The notes: generated by a model from the sequence alone, not told the origin. DNA of 64,000 bases from CAVQMC01 sp963713505 (GCA_963713505.1 CAVQMC010000022.1:1-64000); one strand, 5' to 3'; positions 10,112-20,351 are shown, numbered from the stretch's first letter. Numbers and translations are program-made.

Positions 10112-10825
10112 ATGAAAGATAAAATCTGGAAAATATTTTTGTTTTTACTGCTGGGATTCGTTTCAGTGGCGGGAATTGCATTTCCCATTGTCAAGAATCC
10201 AACTCATTGGTATCAGTTTCCGTATATACCAGGATTGGAAGAGAATGCTAAAATTATATTTTTCCATGTTCCAACAGCATGGTTAACTGTAATTGCATTT
10301 TTGATGTCGACTATTTACAGCTTTAAATATTTACGTACTAAGAATTTAGATGATGATGCAAAGTCTTATGCAGCTGCACAGCTTGGTATAATTTTCTGTG
10401 TGCTTGCAACTGTAACAGGAGCTGTTTGGGCTAAATTCGCATGGGGTTCTTTTTGGAGCTGGGATCCGAGACAAACAAGTATATTTGCATTATTATTAAT
10501 TTACGGAGCCTGGTTTGCTTTAAGATCTTCAATTGAATCCGAAGATAAAAGAGCAACTTTATCTGCAGTTTATTCTATAATTGCTTTTGTAACTGTTCCG
10601 TTTTTTATTTTCATTATGCCGAGAATAATGAGCGGTTTGCATCCCGGTTCTGCAGATGACACAAATTCAGGGCCTGTTGTAGACTTTAAAATGAATGCAA
10701 ATATGCAGCTGATTTTTTTCCTATCCTTAATTGGTTTTACAATACTCTATTTTTGGATGTGGAAAATTGGTTATAAATCGATAATTTTCAGAGATAAATT
10801 AAATAAACAATCAATTAGAGGATAA
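10112..10825 (+). CDS. ccmC: Haem-handling protein CcmC
   Basis: About 237 residues. I choose the ATG at 10112 rather than an in-frame TTG at 10103, since the sequence MKDKIWKIFLFLLL then begins the first membrane helix. The periplasmic tryptophan-rich WWD motif is present as WAKFAWGSFWSWDPRQT, with the conserved flanking histidines FFHVPTAW and GLHPGS. CcmC loads haem onto CcmE. The gene is followed after one base by ccmD. Confidence 0.92.
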   Translation: MKDKIWKIFLFLLLGFVSVAGIAFPIVKNPTHWYQFPYIPGLEENAKIIFFHVPTAWLTVIAFLMSTIYSFKYLRTKNLDDDAKSYAAAQLGIIFCVLATVTGAVWAKFAWGSFWSWDPRQTSIFALLLIYGAWFALRSSIESEDKRATLSAVYSIIAFVTVPFFIFIMPRIMSGLHPGSADDTNSGPVVDFKMNANMQLIFFLSLIGFTILYFWMWKIGYKSIIFRDKLNKQSIRG

Positions 10826-10826
10826 T

Positions 10827-10985
10827 TTGGCAAGCCTATTTAATTTTCTTCAAGATAATGCAATTTATATTGTATTAATTATTGTTCTTATTGTGTGGGC
10901 GGGAATATTTTTATACTTGTATAATTTAGATAAAAGAATAAAAGGTGTAGAAAAGGAAATAAACGGAGATAAACATGAAAAATAA
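10827..10985 (+). CDS. ccmD: CcmD-like small membrane protein
   Basis: A 52-residue frame beginning TTG at 10827, one base after the ccmC stop. It has one membrane helix (IYIVLIIVLIVWAGIFLYLY) followed by a charged tail (NLDKRIKGVEKEINGDKHEK). Size, single helix, basic cytoplasmic tail and position between ccmC and ccmE fit CcmD, the small protein that aids release of holo-CcmE. Its end overlaps the ccmE start by 11 bases. Sequence conservation in CcmD is weak, so position carries most of the weight. Confidence 0.78.
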   Translation: MASLFNFLQDNAIYIVLIIVLIVWAGIFLYLYNLDKRIKGVEKEINGDKHEK

Positions 10986-11364
10986 ATATATTTTTGGCGG
11001 AGCAATCATTGTATTGTTTTTGGGATTGATGGGGTATCTATTTACACAAAGTAATATTAAATACGAAACCAACTTCAAAGAGGTTATGAACCAGGAAAGA
11101 ACTGTTAAAGCTACTGGAAGTTGGGTTAAAGAAAAAAGTTATGAAATAAATAAAGCTGATAGAACTTTTTCATTTTATATGCGGGATGAAAACGGAAATA
11201 TAATGAGAGTGATATACGATGGAACTATTCCTAATAATTTTGAAACTGCAAAAAGTGTAGTGGTAACCGGTAAATTTCAAAACGGATATTTCCACGCTAA
11301 AGATATCCTGACTAAGTGTCCCAGTAAATATGAAGCCCAATCGACCAACACTTCCAGTATGTGA
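10975..11364 (+). CDS. ccmE: Haem chaperone CcmE, CxxxY variant
   Basis: 129 residues. One N-terminal anchor helix (residues about 5-23), then the OB-fold domain with VKATGSW, MRVIYDG, VVVTGKF and FHAKDILTKCPSKYE. In classical CcmE the haem-binding site is HxxxY. Here the equivalent position reads C115-P-S-K-Y119, the CxxxY form known from archaeal and some deltaproteobacterial System I variants. CcmE carries haem covalently in the periplasm from CcmC to CcmF. The tail after the motif is short (10 residues). Confidence 0.92.
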   Translation: MKNKYIFGGAIIVLFLGLMGYLFTQSNIKYETNFKEVMNQERTVKATGSWVKEKSYEINKADRTFSFYMRDENGNIMRVIYDGTIPNNFETAKSVVVTGKFQNGYFHAKDILTKCPSKYEAQSTNTSSM

Positions 11365-11416
11365 CTTTTTCGGCTTGGAATATTTTTTTAACTAAGTAAG
11401 ATATTTAGAGGTTAAA

Positions 11417-13818
11417 ATGATAGGTAGTATCGTATTATCTACTGCGCTGGTTTTGAGTATTTTGGCAATGATAATGTTCTTTTTAAGTTATCGCGGCTAT
11501 AATAATACTCTTAATTATGCAAGACTTGCATATCATGGAATGGCGATGATGGTGATAATTGCTGCGACACTGTTATGGTATGCTATTCTTACTCACTCCT
11601 GGGAATATAAATATGTTTTTCATTACAGCAGTAAATCTTTATCAACAGGATTTCTATTAGCTTCTTTCTGGGGAGGTCAGGAAGGAAGTTTTATGTTATG
11701 GCTGTTGTTAACTTCCATAATAGGGATAATACTTCAATCATATACTTCAAAAAGGGGTGATCTTGAACCAAGGGTAATGGCGGTTTTTACACTTGCTACC
11801 ACATTTTTATTAATAATGGTCTCTCCATTGTTCAAGAATCCTTTTGCATATATATGGACAGATCCTACTTTTATAAGCACAAAAAATATTAGTTCTGCCT
11901 TTTTGGGAATGCCCTTCCTTCAAAAGTTTATTTTTGCTGATCAATCTTCCGGACAGAATTTTGTTAAAATGGGCTCTGATCTTTATGCTGCATTAACTTC
12001 TGCCGGAATTTCTGTCAATCAATTTATAACAGACGGTAAAGGATTAAATCCGCAATTACTTAATTTCTGGATGCAGATACATCCTCCTATTTTATTTACC
12101 GGATTTTCTATGTCCACAGTTCCTTTTTCATTTGCAATTGCTGCATTAATGAAAAATGATTATAAAAGCTGGGTTAGACAATCATTTCCGTGGGTTTTGG
12201 CGGAGCGGGAATTTTAGGATTAGGAATTATGCTCGGCGGTTACTGGGCATATGAAATGTTAGGCTGGGGAGGCTACTGGGCCTGGGATCCTGTTGAAAAT
12301 TCAAGTTTGATTCCATGGCTGGTTGGTGTTGCATCTATTCATACATTATTGGTGCAGAGAAAGTCGCAAGCTAAAGGAGGAGGAATAGGTCGGTTTGCAA
12401 AAACCAATCTCATATTGTGTATTATGACTTATGTACTCGTTTTGTACAGTACGTTTTTAACTAGAAGCGGTGTGTTGGGTGATGCATCTGTTCATTCATT
12501 TGTTGATCCCGGAATGCTGGTATATTTATTCCTGGTTATTTTCATCGGTACTTTTATTGTAGTGGGATTTGGAATGCTGATTTACAGGTGGAAATATCTG
12601 ACCGAGCATACCATAAATGATGAAAATTTACTTTCCAGAGAACTAGCCTTATTTACTGCTGCAATTGTTCTTAGCGCATCAGCTGCCGTTGTTTTAGTCG
12701 GAACATCGGCTCCGTTATTCGGTACTTCGGTTGACGCTTATTTTTACAATACAATGAATATACCAATAGCCATTATAATTGGTCTGTTAAATGGTCTAAG
12801 TTTATTAATAAAATGGAAACAGACCAAAGGTGAAGAGTTAATTAAAAAGTCACTTCCATCAGTAGCAGTTTCAATAATTGCTACTGTAATAATTGTTGTT
12901 GTCGGCGGAATAAATCATATTATGATGATGCTGTTAACTTTTTCAGCGGCTTTTGCATTTATTGTAAATGCTGAAATAGCTTTCAAAATAATCCGCGGAA
13001 ATAAAAAAATGCTTGGAGCATATGTTGCTCATATTGGAATTGCAGTATTTATTCTTGGAGTAGTTGGTTCCGCTGCTTATGGTAAAGAAATGAATGTTGA
13101 TTTGGTAAAAGGTAAACCAACCGAAGCTTTTGGATATAAATTAACTTTTACCGGATGGAATCCAATAGAGAATAATAAAAAATATGCTTTCAATATAGAT
13201 GTACAAAAAGGAGACAAAAAATTTGTTGTTTCTCCTGTAATGTATATAAGCGATTTCAATAATGGTTTGATGAGAGAACCCGCAATATTAAATCTTTTAA
13301 CAAAGGATTTTTATGTTTCTCCTCTTGGTTATGAAGATAATTCTCAAAATCAAACCAAAGGCGAAACAGCTAATCTGGAAATAGGGGGAGAAACGACCGT
13401 TGACGGAGTTAGCATAAAATATATTGATTTTGATAAACCTGATATGAGTGTTATGCAGACCGGCGGTGATTTTCAGATGGGAACACAATTAGAGGTTGTT
13501 AAGGACGGAAAAACTTATCACGTTGAACCTATAATCAAAAGAACCGGTAGAGATTTTATCTATAAGCCTGCGGAGATAAAAGCAGCTAATGTTAAAATTC
13601 AATTAAAGAAAATTGATCCTGCAACTCAAAAAGCCGAATTTATTGTTTCAAAAATTAAAGACGAAAATGAAACACAAGTTAAACAACCCCAGGAAGTTTT
13701 AAGTATTGCTGCCAGTGTTAAACCTTTTATCAGTTTTGTCTGGACAGGAATTTTAATTATGGTTGCTGGTTTTTTTGTTTCCGTTGCAAGAAGATTAAAA
13801 GAATCTTTAGTAAAATAA
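11417..13818 (+). CDS. ccmF: Cytochrome c haem lyase subunit CcmF, one frameshift
   Basis: Segments 11417-12217 and 12190-13818 are one protein of about 800 residues; the frame changes near 12190-12200 within TGGGTTTTGG. The join falls at SFPWVL then GAGILGLGIMLGGYWAYE, exactly where CcmF is continuous in other bacteria. The WWD domain WGGYWAWDPVENSSLIPW is intact, as are the N-terminal WGGQEGSFMLW and the HPPILF segment. The C-terminal periplasmic domain ends in a last membrane helix (FVWTGILIMVAGFFVSV). CcmF attaches haem to CxxCH motifs of apocytochromes. Breaking such a core gene while its whole operon is intact suggests sequencing error rather than loss. Confidence 0.9.
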
Positions 13819-13844
13819 AATATAATAGAATTTTATTTTAATTG

Positions 13845-13870
13845 AGCCCGGTTTTGCCGGGCTTTTTTTA
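13845..13870 (+). terminator. Rho-independent terminator after the ccm operon
   Basis: AGCCCGG (13845-13851) pairs with CCGGGCT (13857-13863) around a 5-base loop and runs into a T tract. It closes the operon that starts at bamD. Confidence 0.92.
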
Positions 13871-13941
13871 TATCTTATTGGAAATTATTTTCTGCTTTAA
13901 GTATTTTGTAAATCCAAATTTTAGTTAAAAGGGATTTAAAC

Positions 13942-16125
13942 ATGCTTCTAAAATCTTCATATCGCAAAAGAATTATTTTATCTATAGTTATTTTCTTGTC
14001 ATTAATATCCTTAGCACTCACTCCTTTTAATCCGCATGAAGGGATGTTTCCGCTTAGTGAAATTCATAAGCTGGATTTAAAAAAAGCCGGTTTGAAAATA
14101 AATGTTGATGAAGTTTATAATCCAAACGGAGTAAGTCTAATTGATGCTTTAGTAAAAGTTGGAGGTTGTACAGGGTCGTTTGTATCAGAAAACGGATTAA
14201 TAATTACAAATCATCATTGTGCTTTTGGAGCAGTTCAAAGAGCAAGTACAACAGAAAACAATTATTTGGAAAACGGTTTTCTCGCCAAAAATTATGAAGA
14301 AGAAATTCCTGCTAAGGGAATAACTTGCAGAATAACAGAATCTTATAAAGATGTCTCCAATAGAATTTTAAAAGCTGCCGATGAAGTTGATGATATATCA
14401 AAAAGAGAAGATGCAATAAAAGATAAAATTAAGGAGTTGGTCAAAGCTGAAGAAGAAAAGGATTCAACTATCAAAGCTGCAGTATCGGAAATGTTTCAAG
14501 GACAATCTTATATATTATTCAGATATAAAATAATTAATGATGTAAGATTAGTTTATGTTCCGCCCAGAGCAATAGGTGAATTCGGCGGTGAAAGCGATAA
14601 TTGGGTTTGGCCAAGACATACAGGCGATTTTTCATTTATGAGAGCATATGTTTCGCATGATGGGAAAGCTGCTAGTTATTCCAAAGAAAATATTCCTTAT
14701 CATCCGCAAAAATTTCTTAAAATTAATCCGCAAGGTGTAAATGAGGGCGATTTTATTTTTATTTTGGGTTATCCCGGTAGAACTTATAAAAACCAGCCTT
14801 CTCAGTTTTTAACCTATCAGCAGGAATATCAATTACCTTATATTCAACAGCTTTATTCTTGGTTAATTAATCTCTATGAAAAAAGAGGTGAAAATGATCC
14901 TAAATTTGCGTTGAGTATTTCAACAAGAATTAAAGGCTTGGCGAATGTTGAAAAGAATTATAGAGGTAAACTTCAGGGATTAAAGAGGTTGAGACTAATT
15001 GAAAAGAGACGAAAACAGGAAATTGATTTAGGAAATTTCATTAATGAAAATGCTGATTTAAAAGATAAATATGGCAAAGTTTTAACAAATATAGATTCAG
15101 TATATAATAAAAAATTTGAAAGCGGCAGAATTCCTTTATTCATTATAATGTTGAATCGAAATATTTCTATGATGAGAATTGCGGACTTATTTATAGACTA
15201 TAAAAATGAAATGCAAAAACCGGAGGATGATAGAAAATCGATTTTTAAAGAATCAAACAAGGAAAAACTTTTTAAAGAAATAGATGATCTGTATAAGAAT
15301 TTTTATCCTGAACTTGAACCTAAAATATTAAAAAAAATGCTTAATGATGTTTCATCGTTCCAGGAATTTAGAAATTTGTCATTCTTTGAAAAACTTAATC
15401 GACAAGCAGGTCCTATAAATCCATATAATAGTTTTGCAGATGAAATATATAACAACTCAATCTTCACAAATAAAGAAAAGTTGGATTCGTTATTCAAATT
15501 ATCAACGGAAGAAATTGAAAATTTTCAAGATCCGTTACTGAATTTTGCTGTTGAAATGAATAAAATTAAAGAAGATCAAAAATTAAAGAACAATATTATT
15601 GATGGTGAATTAAATATTTTAATGGCTAAATATCTTGAAGTTAAAAAGTTATTTTTAAATAAATCATTTATACCTGATGCAAACGGAACTTTAAGGTTAA
15701 CTTATGGATACATAAAAGGTTATTCACCGGCAGATGCAGTTTACTATAAACCAATTACTACTCTTACAGGAGTTATTGAAAAAGAAAAAGATTCTGGAGA
15801 TTATAAGCTGCCGGCCAAGATTAAAGAACTTTATGAAAGAAAGGATTTTGGTCAATTTAAAAGTAATAAACTAAATGATGTTCCAGTTGCAATTTTATAT
15901 AATACGGATACAAGCGGCGGGAATTCCGGCAGTCCGATTATGGATGCTTTCGGCAGATTAGTAGGTGTAAATTTCGATAGACCTTTTGAAGCTACAGTTA
16001 ATGATTACGCCTGGAGTGAAGATTACAGCCGTTCAATAGGAGTAGATATCAGATATGTTTTATGGATTACGCAAAAAGTCGGAGGTGCGGATTTTCTGTT
16101 GAAAGAAATGGGTGTAAATATCTAA
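13942..16125 (+). CDS. S46-family dipeptidyl-peptidase, DPP11-like specificity
   Basis: 727 residues with an N-terminal signal/anchor (IILSIVIFLSLISLAL). The chymotrypsin-fold catalytic elements of family S46 are present: TNHHCAF (His at 91-92), ESDNWVWPRHTGDFSFMRAY carrying the Asp, and SGGNSGSPI with the Ser at about 662. These periplasmic exopeptidases release dipeptides from the N-terminus. Eighteen residues after the nucleophile is an Arg (NFDRPF, R680), the position that is Arg in DPP11 and Gly in DPP7. I therefore infer preference for Asp/Glu at P1. It converges with the lipoprotein gene at 16133, leaving only 7 bases between. Confidence 0.92.
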   Translation: MLLKSSYRKRIILSIVIFLSLISLALTPFNPHEGMFPLSEIHKLDLKKAGLKINVDEVYNPNGVSLIDALVKVGGCTGSFVSENGLIITNHHCAFGAVQRASTTENNYLENGFLAKNYEEEIPAKGITCRITESYKDVSNRILKAADEVDDISKREDAIKDKIKELVKAEEEKDSTIKAAVSEMFQGQSYILFRYKIINDVRLVYVPPRAIGEFGGESDNWVWPRHTGDFSFMRAYVSHDGKAASYSKENIPYHPQKFLKINPQGVNEGDFIFILGYPGRTYKNQPSQFLTYQQEYQLPYIQQLYSWLINLYEKRGENDPKFALSISTRIKGLANVEKNYRGKLQGLKRLRLIEKRRKQEIDLGNFINENADLKDKYGKVLTNIDSVYNKKFESGRIPLFIIMLNRNISMMRIADLFIDYKNEMQKPEDDRKSIFKESNKEKLFKEIDDLYKNFYPELEPKILKKMLNDVSSFQEFRNLSFFEKLNRQAGPINPYNSFADEIYNNSIFTNKEKLDSLFKLSTEEIENFQDPLLNFAVEMNKIKEDQKLKNNIIDGELNILMAKYLEVKKLFLNKSFIPDANGTLRLTYGYIKGYSPADAVYYKPITTLTGVIEKEKDSGDYKLPAKIKELYERKDFGQFKSNKLNDVPVAILYNTDTSGGNSGSPIMDAFGRLVGVNFDRPFEATVNDYAWSEDYSRSIGVDIRYVLWITQKVGGADFLLKEMGVNI

Positions 16126-16132
16126 AAAGAAT

Positions 16133-17188
16133 TTAATTCCCGGTTACATAAGGAAAATCATTTATATCGTTCTGAGTAAAAGCATATTGCTTTACAAAAG
16201 CTGCAGCAAGCATTTGATGGTAAATTATATTGTTTCCACCGAATAATAATGATTTTGCATTATACCCAAGTACCCTTAAGTATGCGGTTATAAAAGCGCT
16301 GATTTGTCCGGAATATGAATAAATATAAATTGTCTTATCGCTTGGAATTGTTTGTAGATAATGTGCAGATGCTAGTTCCGATTCATTTCTATAATATTCA
16401 TAACTTACTGCACCATAAGGATGTTGAAGGTCTCCGTGAAATATTACATAAAAAGTTGGAATTCCTAAGCAAATTAAATAACTATTCGGCAAATGATCAA
16501 TCGGCAAAGTATTATCAAAATCAGCAACAGGCGGACTGTATGAACTTTTAAAGTTATCATCAAATCCTTCGGACATCAGCTGAGAAATTCTATATTCAAC
16601 TTTTGATTTTGCATCACTAAGATTACTTGGATAAGAAACGGCTGGCAAGGGAGTAAAATCAGCTTTAGGATAAACCGTTGTTGTGAAAAATTGATATTCA
16701 AAATCTTGTAGAGCATTAGTCCAGGGAGCGGAAAAAACACTATTCCATGCAGCCATTCCGTATTTCATTGCATATACATTTGGATATCCGTCCAGAATTA
16801 ACAAACAACAGAAATAAGATGCTGCTTGACCAGTTCCGCTTACTAATAATACTTTTTTATAACTTAGTGTATCATTGGACTTAAAGTAATTTAAGAGGCT
16901 GTCTGGTGAAATATTTATAGAATTTTCAATATGTCCGGCAGTAAATTCTGCAGAAGTTCTTATATCTATTACATAATAACTGTTAAGATTATTAAATACT
17001 TCTCCGGCAGTTAAAAGAGAGGGAAAGTTTACGGAGTTAATATAATCACCTTCTTGTTCAAGGTAATCTAAAATTTGGGTACTGGTTTCAAATTTCAAAT
17101 CAGGGGGAGTTGTTGGATTATCTTTTAAACAACTATTAAACAAAAAAAGTGATAAAATAACCGATAAATAAATTATTAAGTTTTTCAT
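16133..17188 (-). CDS. Lipoprotein with two rhodanese-like domains lacking the catalytic cysteine
   Basis: 351 residues. Lipobox LFLFNSC at residues 14-20. The first rhodanese-like domain (about 60-150) shows YYVIDIRTSAEFTAGHIENSINI; the active-site loop that is normally Cys-x-x-Gly-x-x-Arg reads S-G-T-G-Q-A-A. A second, more divergent domain (about 230-330) has the loop YSYSGQISAF, again without Cys. So sulfurtransfer by the usual mechanism is unlikely; it probably binds rather than catalyses. Last gene of a three-gene operon; its start overlaps the stop of the DUF4249-like gene by 4 bases. Confidence 0.75.
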   Translation of the reverse strand: MKNLIIYLSVILSLFLFNSCLKDNPTTPPDLKFETSTQILDYLEQEGDYINSVNFPSLLTAGEVFNNLNSYYVIDIRTSAEFTAGHIENSINISPDSLLNYFKSNDTLSYKKVLLVSGTGQAASYFCCLLILDGYPNVYAMKYGMAAWNSVFSAPWTNALQDFEYQFFTTTVYPKADFTPLPAVSYPSNLSDAKSKVEYRISQLMSEGFDDNFKSSYSPPVADFDNTLPIDHLPNSYLICLGIPTFYVIFHGDLQHPYGAVSYEYYRNESELASAHYLQTIPSDKTIYIYSYSGQISAFITAYLRVLGYNAKSLLFGGNNIIYHQMLAAAFVKQYAFTQNDINDFPYVTGN

Positions 17189-17979
17189 AAACTGCTATTT
17201 GCCATTCCTATAAATAATCCAATTACACCGTCGCCTTGAACATTCCAGGAAATTGTTCCTCCGCCTTCCTGAAAATAACTTTCTACAGGCTGATTATTAT
17301 TTTTTGAGTTAAAGAAAGGTTCAAATTGTTTATCAAATGAATATACAAGAACAGAACGCCTGTTGTTGTAACTAAAAGATCTGTAAATTTCCGGTAATTC
17401 TTGAGTCCTTGTAGTTGAAAGCGGATTTGTTAAAGTGTCGCCGGTATTTGTATTTATAACCGAATAAAAATCATCTGCAGCTCTATTTAAATTTCCATCT
17501 ATTACCCATAAAGAACCGTAAACTTCATTTGGATGTGATTTAACATTGGCTTCCATGTAATACTGATTTGCATTATAATCAAAGTTTGTTACAACAGGTA
17601 CCTGTGGTATAAAAGTTTTACTGTAGAATTTGTGTCCGTTTGCCTCGCCGATGAGTTCATATTTATCTCCGCTGACTATTGGTAATGCGGAAGTTGTAAC
17701 ATAAATTCCATTTAAAGTGTAATGTAAAGGTATTATTTGGACATCATTTCTTCTTAAGTAAACAAATGCATTTTTTATTTCTGCTTTTTTGATATCGTAA
17801 GTTTCATTTACCGGCAGAGTTCTGGTTATTCGAAGTCCTTGAAAATCTTCATCTGCAATTAGTTTAGCTTGAATTACAATATATTCCTGATTTGGTAAAT
17901 TAATTTCTACAGTATCGGTTTTTTCACAACCGACTAATATTAAAACGAAAATTGATATTAATGAAATATATTTTTTCAT
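17185..17979 (-). CDS. DUF4249-like lipoprotein, partner of TonB receptor
   Basis: 264 residues with lipobox VLILVGCEK (Cys 18). The mature start, VEINLPNQEYIVIQAKLIADEDFQGLRITRT, and the following beta-rich pattern with a KNAFVYLRR segment resemble the DUF4249 family, which in Bacteroidota is encoded beside TonB-dependent receptors with an N-terminal carboxypeptidase-regulatory-like domain. That is the arrangement here: the receptor gene ends two bases upstream. Probably a surface or periplasmic accessory of that receptor; substrate unknown. The family call is from pattern and context. Confidence 0.68.
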   Translation of the reverse strand: MKKYISLISIFVLILVGCEKTDTVEINLPNQEYIVIQAKLIADEDFQGLRITRTLPVNETYDIKKAEIKNAFVYLRRNDVQIIPLHYTLNGIYVTTSALPIVSGDKYELIGEANGHKFYSKTFIPQVPVVTNFDYNANQYYMEANVKSHPNEVYGSLWVIDGNLNRAADDFYSVINTNTGDTLTNPLSTTRTQELPEIYRSFSYNNRRSVLVYSFDKQFEPFFNSKNNNQPVESYFQEGGGTISWNVQGDGVIGLFIGMANSSL

Positions 17980-17981
17980 TT

Positions 17982-20309
17982 TTATATATCTATTTTGATT
18001 CCAAATGTTGGTATAATTGGAAATAGTATAATTCTTTTAACAACTAATTTTTTTGTTCCATCCGGATTATTAACCGAAGTTACATATTGGGCAAATGGAT
18101 TTTGATGATTATAAACATTTAAAATATTTAGATAAACTTCAAAATTATCGTTTAGCCAGGGAAATGAATAAGAAGCATTTAAATCAAGTCGGTGATAAGC
18201 TGGAAATGTAAATTCATTTAGACTTGACTGATTTAAATAGACTGTTTCTGTATTTTGGATATTAATATCCTGGAATAAATATTGTCCTGTTGGTAAAGAA
18301 TAACGTTGACCAGTTGCATACTGCCAGGTTATTCCAATATTAAAAGCATCCGAAAATTTATATGAAAGTACAACTGAAACATCATTTCTTCTATCATATT
18401 TAGGATAAAATATTTTACCAGCATTTAATGCATCGAATTTTCTTTTGCTCCAGGAAAGTGTATAACCAATCCAGCCGTTAAAATTACCTTTGCGTTTATT
18501 AAAGAATAATTCAAAACCGTAAGCTTCTCCTTCTCCTAAGGTAAATTGATTTTCAATAGAATCATCAAAAGGATTTAAGTTTGCACTGTTTTTAAATTCA
18601 TAAAGATTTTTCATATTGCGGTAATAAGTTTCCAATGACAATAAATATTCTTTATCCGCAAAATAATTATCAATACCAAAAACATACTCATTTGATCTGC
18701 TTGGTAAAATATTTTTTGTTGAAGGATACCAAAGATCTGTCGGCAGAGAAATATCATTTTTATTTATTAAATGAAGATACTGATGAGTTATGGAAAACGC
18801 GCTTTTAATGTAATTGTTAGGTGTTATTGCAAAAGATAATGAAATTCTGGGTTCAACAAAGAAATATTTACTTGAACTGGAATAATATGCTCTTATTCCG
18901 TAATTGGAATTTAACTGAGATGTAAAATTACTTTCATTTTGAAGATATAATGAGGCATCGACTGAATTTAAATCTTTACCAGCTAAAGGGTTATTCTCTA
19001 GTGATGAATCATATGCATTACTGTAAAGTAAATTATAAGAATGATAAACAGCATCAATTCCGGATTTAAAAGTATTATCTTCATTCCATTTAATTTCCGC
19101 ATTCTCCTGAAACTCAAAGTCCCTTAGTTTTGAAGAAGCAAAATAGGTTGAAGTTGTAACTTGACTGGGGTTTAATCCTATAATCGATTTTGATTCAAAA
19201 TCAATATAATTAACGGATGTTTTAAGGAAAACTGTTTTATTATTTATATGCAGCCAATCAATACTTATAAAAGAATTATTCCATTCAATATCATAATCAA
19301 AATCTTCACCGGGCTTACTATAAATTTTATCATGAGAAAGTAAACCGCTCAAAGTTAATGTACTTACAGGTGACAAGTTATATGTAATTTTTGTATTCAA
19401 ATCATAAAAATTATATCTGGGAATTGTACTTGTTTTATTAAATTTGTTTACGATTTTATCATAGTACATTGTTCTTCCGGAAATCATATAGGTTGAATTC
19501 TCACCTAATGGACCTTCCAGAGTCCCGAATGCATTTATTAATCCCAAACCGAGATGAGCTTTATTTCTTTCCTTTGTTCCGGAACGTAATTTAATATCAA
19601 GTACGCTTGAAAGTCTGCCGCCGTATTCTGCAGGAAAAGCTCCTTTAATTAATTTTACATCACTAATCGCATACGAATTAAAAGTACTTGCAATATTTCC
19701 CATGTGAGACGGATTATAAACTATTACACCGTCAACAAGTGTTAAAGTTTGATCGGGAGAACCGCCTCTTACATAAAGTCCGTTCGATATTTCACTTGCT
19801 GTTTGAATTCCGGGAAGAAGCTGCAGTAGTTTAAACAAATCAACTTCACCTGATAAAGAAGGAAGTTTGCTTAATAAATCAGGTGAAACATCTATTGTAC
19901 TGATCTCTGATTCTTTTTGTTTTTCTCCAGTTACTACAACTTCCTGTAATTTAATATCTTCGGGAATCATTTTGATATTCAAGTGAATTGAAATTTTAGA
20001 AGGAGTAACATTTATTTCTTTTATTAAAGTTTTATAACCAATGTGCCTAACTATAATAATGTACTTTCCATACTGAAGATTCGGAAGTGCGTAAAAACCG
20101 TATCTATTTGCAGCTGCTGCAGAGTATGGAGGTTCCTTTACATTAATGCTGTCCTTATACAAAAGAATATTTGCACCTATTAAAGCTTCACCGGAATTTT
20201 CATTGGAAACAAATCCGGAAATAACACCTTCCTTATTTTGCGCATTTAATGAAGGAACTGATATCAATAAAACAAATAAAGAAAAAATATGTGTAAGTTT
20301 TAATTTCAA
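17982..20309 (-). CDS. TonB-dependent receptor with CarboxypepD-reg-like domain
   Basis: 775 residues. Signal peptide (KLTHIFSLFVLLISVPSLNAQ), then a carboxypeptidase-regulatory-like domain (EGVISGFVSNENSGEALIGANILLY, to about residue 115), a plug domain (TIDVSPDLLSKLPSLSGEVD, then LYVRGGSPDQTLTLVDGV and FPAEYGGRLSSVLDI) and a 22-strand-type barrel ending IPTFGIKIDI. It imports a ligand across the outer membrane using TonB energy. The linked lipoproteins suggest a dedicated uptake or sensing unit, but there is no SusD homologue, so a glycan system of the classical Sus type is not supported. Confidence 0.9.
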   Translation of the reverse strand: MKLKLTHIFSLFVLLISVPSLNAQNKEGVISGFVSNENSGEALIGANILLYKDSINVKEPPYSAAAANRYGFYALPNLQYGKYIIIVRHIGYKTLIKEINVTPSKISIHLNIKMIPEDIKLQEVVVTGEKQKESEISTIDVSPDLLSKLPSLSGEVDLFKLLQLLPGIQTASEISNGLYVRGGSPDQTLTLVDGVIVYNPSHMGNIASTFNSYAISDVKLIKGAFPAEYGGRLSSVLDIKLRSGTKERNKAHLGLGLINAFGTLEGPLGENSTYMISGRTMYYDKIVNKFNKTSTIPRYNFYDLNTKITYNLSPVSTLTLSGLLSHDKIYSKPGEDFDYDIEWNNSFISIDWLHINNKTVFLKTSVNYIDFESKSIIGLNPSQVTTSTYFASSKLRDFEFQENAEIKWNEDNTFKSGIDAVYHSYNLLYSNAYDSSLENNPLAGKDLNSVDASLYLQNESNFTSQLNSNYGIRAYYSSSSKYFFVEPRISLSFAITPNNYIKSAFSITHQYLHLINKNDISLPTDLWYPSTKNILPSRSNEYVFGIDNYFADKEYLLSLETYYRNMKNLYEFKNSANLNPFDDSIENQFTLGEGEAYGFELFFNKRKGNFNGWIGYTLSWSKRKFDALNAGKIFYPKYDRRNDVSVVLSYKFSDAFNIGITWQYATGQRYSLPTGQYLFQDINIQNTETVYLNQSSLNEFTFPAYHRLDLNASYSFPWLNDNFEVYLNILNVYNHQNPFAQYVTSVNNPDGTKKLVVKRIILFPIIPTFGIKIDI

Positions 20310-20351
20310 ATTAGTTAAAAATATTTATATAAAATTAAAATCAGATTTGAA

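Noticed and set aside
17185..20309. A SusCD-like polysaccharide utilisation locus
   Set aside because: There is no SusD homologue or glycoside hydrolase; the accessory lipoproteins belong to other families.
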